NCBI GenBank assembly: GCA_035411585.1
Contig: DAONTI010000015.1
Span: forward strand, 1-64,000
DNA from: MWDV01 sp002070715
Lineage (GTDB): Bacteria; Verrucomicrobiota; Verrucomicrobiia; Limisphaerales; MWDV01
Direction of reading: 5' to 3'
DNA: 64,000 bases
Numbering within the stretch: the first letter of the stretch is position 1; every line of letters starts with the position of its first letter. The notes under the pieces are model-generated. The model saw only the letters and a list, made by a program, of their open reading frames with translations, was not told the origin of the DNA and did no database searches. Of the stretch, positions 50,831 to 59,551 are shown piece by piece. A program made the translations under genes and the position numbers.

Positions 50831-53191
50831 ATGCAAAACGACACCGTAAAAATCACCCGGCGCGCGGTTGCCTGGGGAGGCTGGTTGTTGGTGACTGCGG
50901 CTGCGTGGGGAAGCGACCGTCTGCCGCCGCCCGCGCTCGATCTGAAACTGGCGGCCCCGATCCGAACGTGGGACGAGGCTGTCCCGCTGGGCAACGGCGC
51001 TATGGGCGTTTTGTTGTGGGGCGAGGGCAACTGCCTGCGCCTGTCGCTCGATCGGGGCGATCTGTGGGATGAACGGCCCTCGTCGCGCTTCGAGTCGGTG
51101 CGGGCGCGCTTCAATTGGCGCACCATGCAACAACTGGTAGCCAGCAACCGCATGGCCGAGTTCAACGAGATCTTCGACGCCAACTACGATTACGACGGGC
51201 CGCCCACCAAACTGCCCGCCGGACGGGTGGAAATCACCCTCGCTGAATCGCAAACGATCGAATCCTTTGCCTTGCAGTTGGCCACCGCGGAAGGGCTGGT
51301 GCGGCTAAACTCCGGCGGGGCCGGGCGGATTTTTGTGGATGCCGCCGACGTAAACGCGCCGGTGGCGTTGTTACAGTTGACCGGGCCGCCGCTTCAAGCT
51401 GTCGAACTCAAGTCCCCGGATTCCGTCAAAAAACTGGGATATCCGCCGCCGCAGACGGGGGAAGATCAAAACGGATGCTGGTTCGAGCAGGAAGCCGCCG
51501 GCGGCTTTGCATACGCGGTCGCGGTCGGCTGGCGAAGAGTCGGGCAGACGACGTTGCTGGCGGTCACCGTGGCCACGCGCGACGAAGGCAAAAGTCCGCA
51601 AGCTGTGGCCCGGCGTCGGGTCGAGGCCGCGCTCGCCGCGGGTTACGATCATTTATTCCAGCAACACCGCCGTTGGTGGGCCGCATTCTGGGACCGTTCG
51701 CAGGTCTTCGTTCCCGAACCGCACCTGCTCCAGCATTACTACCTGGTGCGTTACTTTTACGGGGCCGCCTCGCGGCGGGGCGCGCCGCCCATGCCGTTGC
51801 AGGGAGTATGGACGGCGGACGCGGGGAGCTTGCCGCCGTGGAAAGGCGATTACCACAACGACCTCAACACCCAGATGAGTTACATGGGATATCAACCGGC
51901 GGGTCAGTTTGAGGAGGGCGCTACGTTTCTCGATATGCTTTGGGATTTGTTGCCGGTATTCCGCCAGTTCGCCCGGGAGTTTTACGAGGCGCCCGGCGCG
52001 GCGGTTCCCGGCGTCATGAGCCGCCAGGGACAGGCGCTCGGCGGCTGGGGCCAATACAGTCTTTCCCCCACCATGGGCGCGTGGAACGCGCACCTGTTTT
52101 ATTTGCACTGGCGTTACACGGCGGATGAACATTTCCTCCGCACCCGCGCCTATCCTTGGTGCCGGGAAATCGGTGAATGCCTGCGCCATCTGCTCCGTCC
52201 GGACGCCCACGGCGTGTTGAAACTGCCGCTCTCCAGTTCGCCGGAGGTTTTTGACAACTCCCGGCGCGCCTTCCTGATTCCGAACAGCAACTACGATCTC
52301 ATGTCGTTGAAGATGCTTTTCCTGGCGTTGGCAGAAATGGCGGCGGCCAGCGGCGCGCCGGAGGACGCCGCCCAGTGGTCCGCCGTCGCCCGGCAATTGG
52401 GCGGCTGGCACACGGCGTCGGCGGGAACATTGTTGCTCGATGAACGCACGCCGTTGCCCGGCAGCCATCGGCATCTTTCCCATTTGATGGGTCTGTATCC
52501 TTTCAATCTCATCACGACTGACGGCTCCCCGCGCGACCGGCAGATCATCCGCGCCTCGCTCGCACAGTGCCGGGAGTTCGGCACCCGCGCGTGGTGTGGT
52601 TACAGCTTTGGATGGATGGCGGCGCTCTGCGCCCGCACCGGCGATGCTGAAGCCGCCTGGCGTCATCTGGATATTTACGCCCGCGCGTTCACCCTGCGAA
52701 ACGGCTTTCACGCCAACGGCGATCAAACCGCCTCTGGATTCAGCAGCCTGACCTACCGGCCTTTCACGCTCGAAGGCAATTTTCTCGCCTTGGCCGCGAT
52801 GCATGAAATGTTGCTGCAAAGCTGGAGCGCCACACCCGGTCAGGACGATTGGGGAGTCCTACGCCTCTTTCCGACGATGCCTTGGCGCTGGCATGAAGCC
52901 GCCTTTGCCGATCTGCGCGCCGAAGGCGGCCATCGGGTTTCCGCCCGGCGCGAAAACAATGCCACCACCTGGTTCGAGGTGGTGGCCGGGCGCGACGGGG
53001 TGATTTGCATCCGCGATAACTTTGGCGGGCGGCAACCTGATTGGAGTCGTCCGGGAGTTCGCAAGGTGGGCGATAATTTTGAAATCAATCTGAAACGCGG
53101 CCAAACCCTCTCCGCTACTTTGTCCCGCCCCCCACGCCCGCCGGATGCGCCGGCGGACGTGGCGGTGCCGGCCGTCATCCGCCCGCGATAG
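50831..53191 (+). CDS. Secreted GH95-like glycoside hydrolase
   Basis: A 786-residue protein with a signal peptide (about 8-29) followed by an N-terminal beta-sandwich opening with WDEAVPLGNGAMGVLLWG, the GH95 start motif, and an (alpha/alpha)6 barrel. Its acceptor region DYHNDLNTQMSYMGYQPAG corresponds to the GH95 segment with catalytic Asp/Asn residues. GH95 enzymes are alpha-L-fucosidases or alpha-L-galactosidases, acting on fucosylated polysaccharides. The specific sugar is not shown. The start ATG 50831 is preferred to 50801. It is exported and may supply sugars from algal or animal glycans. No sulfatase or SusCD genes are adjacent. Confidence 0.78.
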   Translation: MQNDTVKITRRAVAWGGWLLVTAAAWGSDRLPPPALDLKLAAPIRTWDEAVPLGNGAMGVLLWGEGNCLRLSLDRGDLWDERPSSRFESVRARFNWRTMQQLVASNRMAEFNEIFDANYDYDGPPTKLPAGRVEITLAESQTIESFALQLATAEGLVRLNSGGAGRIFVDAADVNAPVALLQLTGPPLQAVELKSPDSVKKLGYPPPQTGEDQNGCWFEQEAAGGFAYAVAVGWRRVGQTTLLAVTVATRDEGKSPQAVARRRVEAALAAGYDHLFQQHRRWWAAFWDRSQVFVPEPHLLQHYYLVRYFYGAASRRGAPPMPLQGVWTADAGSLPPWKGDYHNDLNTQMSYMGYQPAGQFEEGATFLDMLWDLLPVFRQFAREFYEAPGAAVPGVMSRQGQALGGWGQYSLSPTMGAWNAHLFYLHWRYTADEHFLRTRAYPWCREIGECLRHLLRPDAHGVLKLPLSSSPEVFDNSRRAFLIPNSNYDLMSLKMLFLALAEMAAASGAPEDAAQWSAVARQLGGWHTASAGTLLLDERTPLPGSHRHLSHLMGLYPFNLITTDGSPRDRQIIRASLAQCREFGTRAWCGYSFGWMAALCARTGDAEAAWRHLDIYARAFTLRNGFHANGDQTASGFSSLTYRPFTLEGNFLALAAMHEMLLQSWSATPGQDDWGVLRLFPTMPWRWHEAAFADLRAEGGHRVSARRENNATTWFEVVAGRDGVICIRDNFGGRQPDWSRPGVRKVGDNFEINLKRGQTLSATLSRPPRPPDAPADVAVPAVIRPR

Positions 53192-53251
53192 AGCTCTGCG
53201 TCCCTGGCCCGATCAAAACCGATTCGTCTGGAGCGCCTGCCCTGCAGCAGA

Positions 53252-55360
53252 TTAACGCGCCTCCCACAGCCGGCGTTGCGCCGCGTTGCGCAGGATGGCC
53301 ACCACGTCTTCCGCCAGGAGAAAGCGTTGTTCTTGCAGTTCCAGCGCGGCCTCGGTCATCCGGGCCAGATATACTTCCCGGGTGGGATACCGTTCCTGCA
53401 CGGCGGGTCGGGGATCATGACGCGCCTGCCGTTCCGCAGCCGTCACCGCAAAGGGGAGATACATCCCGTCCAATCCGGACAACAACCCTTCCGCGCCAAA
53501 CGGAGCGGCCCGCAAATTCCAGCCGGTGAAGGTGCCCAGCGGCACCGCCACCTCGGGCAGCCGGATGCCGGCGATTTCGTTGCCATCGGCATCCACCGCC
53601 GGGATCAAGGCGCCATACGGTTTGCCCACCCGCGGCGGGACGATGTCGGTGATTCCGTGCGAGTCGAAACGAGGGCCAAAGTCGAGTCGTAACGGCTTGT
53701 AAAAATCGTCGGGTAGCTTGACGCCGGGGATGCGCGGAAACTGGGCGTGAAACGTCTTCAAATCCACGAGAGTCCCGTCCGCCACGCGGGGATGCCGGCT
53801 GGGCGGCGGCGGTTCGTTACGGGTCACCCAGGCATCCAGCGCGACCAGCATGGCCCGCAGAATCGGGCCGCGATCGTCCAGAATGTTGCGCGGTTGCTGG
53901 CAGAGACCGGGCGTGGGCGGTCCGCCGCCGAGATGCTGCGCCCCGGCGACGAGATACACCCGCACCTCCGGCGGCAGGGTCAAATCCCGTTTTCCCGCCA
54001 CGTCGGTGTGCAGCAGGGAAGCGCCGCGGCTCCAGTATTCCGTGGAGGATTGGGTGAAAATCAGTTTAGGTATCGGACCCGCCGCGCGCACGCGGGCCAG
54101 CGTATCCCCTTGTTCGCCGGTTTCCGGATCGGTCTGGGGGGCGGGCGAGAACGGGAAGAATTCCGAGCCGGACCAGTTGCCTTCGTGGTAGGTCCCGTAT
54201 TCCGTGGTCATGCGAAACCGGTGATTGAACGTGCCCTTGCCCGCGCCGGCTACATGCAACAGCGCGCCGTCGAACACCGGACGTTTAGCTTCGTCGGTGT
54301 TGAAACCTTCGTAGAGAAAGTGGTGAATCAACCGGCCCGATTGCGAAATCCCGAAGATGTAAGCGGCTTCAACCGTGTCCGCGAGAGGATTGGGCGTGCC
54401 GGTCCGATCCGCGGCGGCGTGACGGAAGAACGCCACGCAATCCCGCAACGCCGCCAATCCCAGCCCGGTGACCCGCGGCTCTTTGGCTGTGTACACCAAA
54501 TCATAAAGCCAGCCGGGCCGCAGACCGGCCTTTACATACAAGTGCCGGGGATCGGGAATCAGGCGGTTATCCTCCCAACGACCAAACGCCCAGTCGGTCG
54601 GTGGCATGGTCTCCGCCGATGCGGCGCGGCGGGGACGCATCGTGAGTGTGGCTTGGTGGGGATCGAGGGAAACGGTGGGAAAAGCGTCCGAAATGCCCCA
54701 GGGACTCCACGAGAACGCGCGGCTGAAAACCTTCTCCGGACTGGTGATTTCCAAATGCACCCGGCCGGTGATGGTCTGGCCGTTTTCCCGCGCGATGGGC
54801 AGTCCGATCAACAGCCGTTGTTGTCCGTCATCCATCACTTCGCCGTTCCAACCGCATCCCAAGATCGAATACCCCTGCCGCATGAGAAATCCATTGCCCG
54901 CATGCGCCCGGGTGCGCGGATCGTTGGTCAGATCGCCGCCGTTGAAGGTCCACAGCGCGAGCATGTTGCCGCGATTGTTCACGTCGTACAGGATGCGCCG
55001 GTTTCCCCGGGCCGCCGTCACCGGTTTGAGCAGGAAAAAATCTGTCCAGCACTCGACGCGACCCCGCGCGTTGCGCGGCGCGAGCGATAAATCGTGAATG
55101 CGCGCATTGGCCGGTTGCGCGGGATCCACCTCCACAAACAGCCGGCCCGAGATCCGCTCATACGGACCCGCCGCGCCAAAGACTTGGCCGTCCGCAAAAA
55201 CCGCGCGCTCCCGCACCTCCATCCGCACCACTTCCGCGCGGACGCCGCCGCCGATGACCAGCAACAGACCTAGCAACAACCAGCGACGCCCGGCATGGGA
55301 ACGAAGGAACGGCGGGCGCCACCAGAGCGGGAGGATAGATGGAAAAAGAGGCCAACACAT
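53252..55360 (-). CDS. Secreted alpha/beta hydrolase domain protein (Abhydrolase_10 type)
   Basis: A 702-residue exported protein with a signal-anchor (about 22-42, RRWLLLGLLLVIGGGVRAE). An N-terminal domain is followed by a hydrolase domain with the nucleophile elbow GISQSGRLIHHFL (Ser in GxSxSG). A region around AGAQHLGGGPPTPGLCQQPR resembles an active-site loop. The family (PF20091-like) has no firm substrate; esterase activity is plausible. Start ATG 55360 is preferred; upstream in-frame ATG at 55489 precedes a polar stretch. It is the last gene on the minus strand before the PEP-CTERM terminator. Confidence 0.75.
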   Translation of the reverse strand: MCWPLFPSILPLWWRPPFLRSHAGRRWLLLGLLLVIGGGVRAEVVRMEVRERAVFADGQVFGAAGPYERISGRLFVEVDPAQPANARIHDLSLAPRNARGRVECWTDFFLLKPVTAARGNRRILYDVNNRGNMLALWTFNGGDLTNDPRTRAHAGNGFLMRQGYSILGCGWNGEVMDDGQQRLLIGLPIARENGQTITGRVHLEITSPEKVFSRAFSWSPWGISDAFPTVSLDPHQATLTMRPRRAASAETMPPTDWAFGRWEDNRLIPDPRHLYVKAGLRPGWLYDLVYTAKEPRVTGLGLAALRDCVAFFRHAAADRTGTPNPLADTVEAAYIFGISQSGRLIHHFLYEGFNTDEAKRPVFDGALLHVAGAGKGTFNHRFRMTTEYGTYHEGNWSGSEFFPFSPAPQTDPETGEQGDTLARVRAAGPIPKLIFTQSSTEYWSRGASLLHTDVAGKRDLTLPPEVRVYLVAGAQHLGGGPPTPGLCQQPRNILDDRGPILRAMLVALDAWVTRNEPPPPSRHPRVADGTLVDLKTFHAQFPRIPGVKLPDDFYKPLRLDFGPRFDSHGITDIVPPRVGKPYGALIPAVDADGNEIAGIRLPEVAVPLGTFTGWNLRAAPFGAEGLLSGLDGMYLPFAVTAAERQARHDPRPAVQERYPTREVYLARMTEAALELQEQRFLLAEDVVAILRNAAQRRLWEAR

Positions 55361-55535
55361 GCCGTGGAGGGTAAAGCGCTTCTCCGCTGCGTCAAGGAAC
55401 GACTGCAACCGCCTACGTTCGGGGGCCCGCAATGGCAGAGCGCAAGATGATGAAGGCGGCGCGGACGGTTTTTTCGCCGAGCCCTCCAATCGAACGCTGA
55501 ACCTTGGGGTTTTATCTTCCCATTCCCGTTTGCCT

Positions 55536-55567
55536 GCTCAAACAAAAAGGGCAGCCGAAGCTGCCCT
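55536..55567 (-). terminator. Rho-independent terminator of the PEP-CTERM gene
   Basis: Minus strand: AGGGCAGC-TTCG-GCTGCCCT (55567-55548) is a perfect 8-bp stem with a stable TTCG tetraloop, followed by TTTTGTTTG. It lies 30 bases after the PEP-CTERM stop. Confidence 0.9.
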
Positions 55568-55597
55568 GGGAATGGAACTAATTTCGGGATGACCCGA

Positions 55598-56365
55598 TTA
55601 CTTTTGGAACTTGCGCGACAGACCCGCCATGCTGCTGAGGCCCAAGCCAAGCAGGAAGATGGTCAACCCGCCATCGGGGACACCCGGGGTATCGCCGGAC
55701 GGCGGACAATAATAAAGGACATCCTGCCGCAGTTGGCCATTGAACGTCAGATTGAGCGCCCAAACTCCCCATTCATTGGGGTCGGCGTCTTCTTTGGCGC
55801 CGTCTTCCCCGTATTCATCCGCAACCGCTTTCATGAATGTGTTATTGACATCATAGGCTACCGCGTTTCCATCGGGACCTTCGCCCTCCAGCCACCAAAT
55901 CGCATTCTGAAGAGCGACGGCTGAGTTTGCGCGCCCGGCGCCGTAGTTGTATCCGTCCAGTTCGCCCTTGGCAAACTGGCTGTAGAGCCAACTGGTACCG
56001 ATGGAGAGGGGATCACCGTTCTCGCCGACTCCACCCTGGACGGCATTCGCATTGATGGCCGCGTCGTAGATGTACCCGTTTGACGTATCGCCGTAGGGAT
56101 AGATGATTTCTTTTCCTTCAAGGCAAAAGGTTTGGAAGGTCCCTTCCAGGCCAATGTCCGAGGTGGTACCAGTGACGTAACCTGACAAATCAAGCCAACC
56201 CTCAGGATTCATGGGCAGGAGGGTGAATTCGCCGCCCCGACCCGATTGGTAAATGCCATATTGGGTCCCCTCATACCCTACTTGAATCTGACCTGGCATT
56301 TCTTTGGCCAGCAGCGTTGAGGCAGCCATTACTCCGGCTGCAGTGATTACTAATAGTTTTTTCAT
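55598..56365 (-). CDS. VPDGG-type PEP-CTERM sorting-domain protein
   Basis: A 255-residue secreted protein with a signal peptide (KKLLVITAAGVMAASTLLAK). The central domain is Gly/Asn/Asp-rich (GGVGENGDPLSIGTSWLYSQ). It ends with the exosortase sorting signal: VPDGG (229-233), the hydrophobic stretch LTIFLLGLGLSSMAGL and basic RKF. This VPDSG/VPDGG variant is characteristic of Verrucomicrobiota. The gene has its own terminator and a sigma-54-like promoter about 100 bases upstream, fitting the PrsK/PrsR-sigma-54 control known for PEP-CTERM genes elsewhere. Exosortase and EPS genes are not in this window. Confidence 0.88.
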   Translation of the reverse strand: MKKLLVITAAGVMAASTLLAKEMPGQIQVGYEGTQYGIYQSGRGGEFTLLPMNPEGWLDLSGYVTGTTSDIGLEGTFQTFCLEGKEIIYPYGDTSNGYIYDAAINANAVQGGVGENGDPLSIGTSWLYSQFAKGELDGYNYGAGRANSAVALQNAIWWLEGEGPDGNAVAYDVNNTFMKAVADEYGEDGAKEDADPNEWGVWALNLTFNGQLRQDVLYYCPPSGDTPGVPDGGLTIFLLGLGLSSMAGLSRKFQK

Positions 56366-56463
56366 ACTTCTTTGTGTGTTTTTGGTTTTTTTACTCAAGC
56401 GGAGAGATCGCCCCTTCGACAACCCAGCCGACAGCAATACGTCGCCCACTTTCCCGATGTAAA

Positions 56464-56479
56464 AGCACGACATGTGCCA
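56464..56479 (-). promoter_or_regulatory. Sigma-54 (-24/-12) promoter of the PEP-CTERM gene
   Basis: On the minus strand TGGCAC-N5-GTGC matches the sigma-54 consensus TGGCAC-N5-TTGC with one mismatch and the exact GG-N10-GC spacing. Transcription would start near 56453, about 90 bases before ATG 56365. Confidence 0.65.
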
Positions 56480-56920
56480 AATATGAAGACACTCATTTTA
56501 CAACCTGTAACATCCTCATTAACAATCAATTGCGAATGTATAGAATTTAACCCAGCAATAACTCACAGCGCCAAAACTGTAAGATTTACCTTACGATTTT
56601 TTGGGGTTTAATTGTGTTAATCGGATTAAACCAGATGTAACATGTTGATTGGGAGTGGATTGCGTTATTAGCACATTCAGTGAATAAACTGTCGGCTTGG
56701 TTTACACTTTCAACAGAAATGTACCCGACAAATTGTCGAGAACAGTAGGTAGATTTACGGATTTGAACTGATAATCAATCACTTGCCGCCTGTTTTTTCA
56801 ATGTTGATTCAAATTCAGCTAGTCATGGTGAGAAGTGGGTTCCCGAGTGTGGGGCGATGTAGGGATGGCGGGGCTTGCGTCGTATGCTACCATCTTCCGC
56901 AACGAAATTATTTTGTGCCT
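56480..56920. other. AT-rich regulatory region between PEP-CTERM and TNY-repeat genes
   Basis: About 440 bases, much more AT-rich than the window average and without genes. It contains the inverted repeat at 56605-56632, a second small repeat GTAAG-N6-CTTAC (56579-56594), and probably promoters for both divergent genes. Confidence 0.55.
56605..56632. promoter_or_regulatory. Inverted repeat GGTTTAAT-N12-ATTAAACC, possible enhancer site
   Basis: A perfect 8-bp inverted repeat with a 12-base spacer whose centre lies about 140 bases upstream of the -24/-12 element, the usual distance of a sigma-54 activator binding site. Inference. Confidence 0.5.
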
Positions 56921-57901
56921 ATGAAACCGCTTTTTGTCTGCCTCGCGGTGGTGGCCGGCACCGCCGCTGCCTCCGCGCAAACGTTGAGTGAACTCCTGCG
57001 CTCCCTGCAAACCGGCCAATCCGCTCCGGCGCCAGCGCCGGCGGAGTCGCCCGCCGCCCCGGCATCCGCCGCGCCGCCGGCGGTCTTGGATACGAAACCG
57101 GCGTTCATGCAGATCGTCACCAATTACGTGCGCGCCACGAACGTCGTTGTGGTCACCAATTACGTGGTGGTTACGAATGCGGTTTTCACCACGAATTATT
57201 ACAATGCCCAGGGGCAATGGCTGCAACCCGTGCCCTCCGCCGCCCCCGCAGTGCCCGGACTGATTCCGTTGCCCGCCACAACGCCGGCCAAGCCCGCCGA
57301 GCGCGATCCGGCGGTGGTGCGCGCCACGCAGATGCAAGCCATTCGGGAAGCGCTCGCCCAAGGGGTGACGGCGGCTTCCAACAAACTCGCGGCGGCCACC
57401 AGTTTTGTGGAAGGCTCGCCGGTGGTCATTCAGATGCCGGCTGGTGCGACGGTGCTGGACCGGAAACGGGCGGAAACCTTGTTTAAGGCGATGAACCGCA
57501 CGGCCCAACAAGCGGTGCCTGAAACGGCTAGGTTATTTCAGAAAACCATTGCCACGCTGCAACTCGCGGAGCCGGCGCCGGTGGCGCAGGGCGACCCGGA
57601 CGCCGCCGTGCGCGCGTTCATAACCGCCGAAGGACAAAACCTCGTCCCTCAAATGCTCGAAATCGTGCAACGCACGGGCGCCGCCGCCAAGGTGAATGAA
57701 GCCTATCAGAACGCCATGTTGCGGGGCGGCGGATTGTTGGGCGCGGTGTTGGGCGGCGGGCCGACGGTGGACATTTACCACCACGTCACGCAGGGCTTGC
57801 TCGAGTTGATGGTGAAGGAAATCGCCGCGGAAGAGCAGCGGATCCGCACTGATCCCGCCGCGCGGCAAACCCCAGCCGTCCGGGAAACCTTCAAACAATG
57901 A
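56921..57901 (+). CDS. Secreted protein with TNYV repeats and DUF4197-like C-terminus
   Basis: A 326-residue protein with signal peptide (FVCLAVVAGTAAASAQ) and a Pro/Ala-rich linker (about 30-60). A short tandem region repeats VTNYV/TNxV motifs (about 64-90). The C-terminal half (about 125-326) is helical with LVPQMLEIVQRTGAAAKVNE, GGGLLGAVLGGGPTVDIYHH and VTQGLLELMVKEIAAEEQRI, resembling DUF4197. Start ATG 56921; the longer frame to 56783 adds a non-signal stretch. Function unknown. Confidence 0.68.
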   Translation: MKPLFVCLAVVAGTAAASAQTLSELLRSLQTGQSAPAPAPAESPAAPASAAPPAVLDTKPAFMQIVTNYVRATNVVVVTNYVVVTNAVFTTNYYNAQGQWLQPVPSAAPAVPGLIPLPATTPAKPAERDPAVVRATQMQAIREALAQGVTAASNKLAAATSFVEGSPVVIQMPAGATVLDRKRAETLFKAMNRTAQQAVPETARLFQKTIATLQLAEPAPVAQGDPDAAVRAFITAEGQNLVPQMLEIVQRTGAAAKVNEAYQNAMLRGGGLLGAVLGGGPTVDIYHHVTQGLLELMVKEIAAEEQRIRTDPAARQTPAVRETFKQ

Positions 57902-58147
57902 GCGCCTTGAGTCGCTCCCCAGTTTTCCCGCCAGCGTCCTTGGAGAATGCGTGAATGGGGGGCCGGTCGTTCCCATGGCTCAGGAAAATGTGAGCGACAC
58001 CCCAATCCGCCTTCGGGTGCGCGGATTGACGGGGTTGGGGGCAGGAAAATTTCTTGTGCCGGGCCGGCTGAGGTGCCGTGATTCCGAAAAGGCTGGAAGA
58101 TAAAACAGCGTTGCTCGTGCGGTTTTTCTGCTATAAATCCGGCGGCC

Positions 58148-59323
58148 ATGAAACCTAACATTTCATCATGTGGCGTTCTGTTGTTGTGCGTCCTAATCGG
58201 GGGACAGCCGATGCCGGTGGCGGCTCAAACCCAGTACACCGGCGATGGTGTGCCTGCCGCGGTGGAGGAAGCCATCCGCTGGCATGCCAATCGCGGGCGC
58301 TTTGATACGGCCAGTGAAAATCAATTGCGCGGCACCGACTACACGGATGTGGTCGCCACAGCCGGGCCGCTGGCGCCCAATCACTATCTGACCCTGGCGG
58401 CGCGGCATCACAGCGAGGATATGGCCCGGAATAACGTCTTCCAGCACGAGACCGTTCCCGGCAGCACGTATTATGATCCGGTGACACAACCCGAGCCGTG
58501 GGATCGCCTGACGGCGGAAGGCTATGTTTGGAATCAGGCGGCCGAAAACATCGCTGCTGGTTATCCCGATGCGGAGGCGGTCTATGTCGGCTGGTGGACG
58601 AGCGAAGGGCATCGGCTGAACATGTGCGATGCCAGCCTGCGGGAGATCGGCAATGGCTATTTTTATTGGGCCGCGTCAAATTACCGCCGGTATTACACGA
58701 TGGATCTGGGCCGGTCGGGGGCCAATTATTTCTTCACCGACACCCTGTTCCACGATGCGAATGGCAACGGGATTTACAACGAAACCGAAGCCGTGGCCGG
58801 CGTGGCGCTTTACCTGCTGGTGGAGGGCGTCCCGATCAATGACTACGATATTTCGTCGGCGGTCGGCAGTTTCGCGGTGCCCATCGGCAACATCGCACCC
58901 GCCACCACGGTCCAGGTGGTCATTTCCAACACCACCACCACCGCGCTATCCCTGACCATCCCTTTGGATTACTGGACCAACCGCGAACTAACGCTGGCGC
59001 CCGGAGAAAGCCGTGGTTACGGGATGTTCACTACCGGTGCCACCGGGGCGGATCGGCGCAATGTCGGCCTGCGCAATCTCATGCCGCTGCCGCCGTTGAG
59101 CGCCCCCCGCTTGGACCTCGCCCGCGTCGGCGGCGGTCTGCAGCTCAGTTGGCCCTCGGAAACCGGATGGCAGTATCAGCCGCAGTGGACGACTGATTTC
59201 CAAAACTGGAACGATCTCACGCCGCTGCCGCTCAAGGGCACTGGCCACACCCTGATCCATTTGGATGCCGCGGCGGATGGCTTCGACGCGCGGTTTTATC
59301 GGCTGTTTATCACCCCGCAGTGA
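58148..59323 (+). CDS. Secreted CAP-domain (SCP-like) protein
   Basis: A 391-residue exported protein with a signal peptide (1-26, LLLCVLIGGQPMPVAAQ). A CAP domain (about 35-190) shows HHSEDMARNNVFQHETVPG and AENIAAGYPDAEAVYVGWWT, SEGHRLNMCDASLREIGNGY, including the conserved His/Glu pairs. An SdrD-B/EF-hand-like segment (HDANGNGIYNETEAVAG) and a C-terminal beta region (YQPQWTTDFQNWNDL) complete it. CAP proteins are often cell-wall or secreted with unknown activity. TATAAA lies about 10 bases upstream of ATG, another short leader. Confidence 0.87.
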   Translation: MKPNISSCGVLLLCVLIGGQPMPVAAQTQYTGDGVPAAVEEAIRWHANRGRFDTASENQLRGTDYTDVVATAGPLAPNHYLTLAARHHSEDMARNNVFQHETVPGSTYYDPVTQPEPWDRLTAEGYVWNQAAENIAAGYPDAEAVYVGWWTSEGHRLNMCDASLREIGNGYFYWAASNYRRYYTMDLGRSGANYFFTDTLFHDANGNGIYNETEAVAGVALYLLVEGVPINDYDISSAVGSFAVPIGNIAPATTVQVVISNTTTTALSLTIPLDYWTNRELTLAPGESRGYGMFTTGATGADRRNVGLRNLMPLPPLSAPRLDLARVGGGLQLSWPSETGWQYQPQWTTDFQNWNDLTPLPLKGTGHTLIHLDAAADGFDARFYRLFITPQ

Positions 59324-59551
59324 CTTGGCGCGCCGCTGCCGGCGACTGAGAACATGCGTGGGCGCATGGCCGGCCCCGTTTTGTTTCACGGTGGCGCGGT
59401 CGCCGGGATGAGGTAGGGCGCGCCTTCCGGGAGCGGGGAGGGCAGGGGTTGATTGTCCGGGGGACAGGCCTTACCCTGTGCGTGGGTGAGCGGGGCGGAC
59501 GTGTGAGAATGGAATTGGGATAAGGCCGCTGAACCCGGCGATTTCTGTCTG

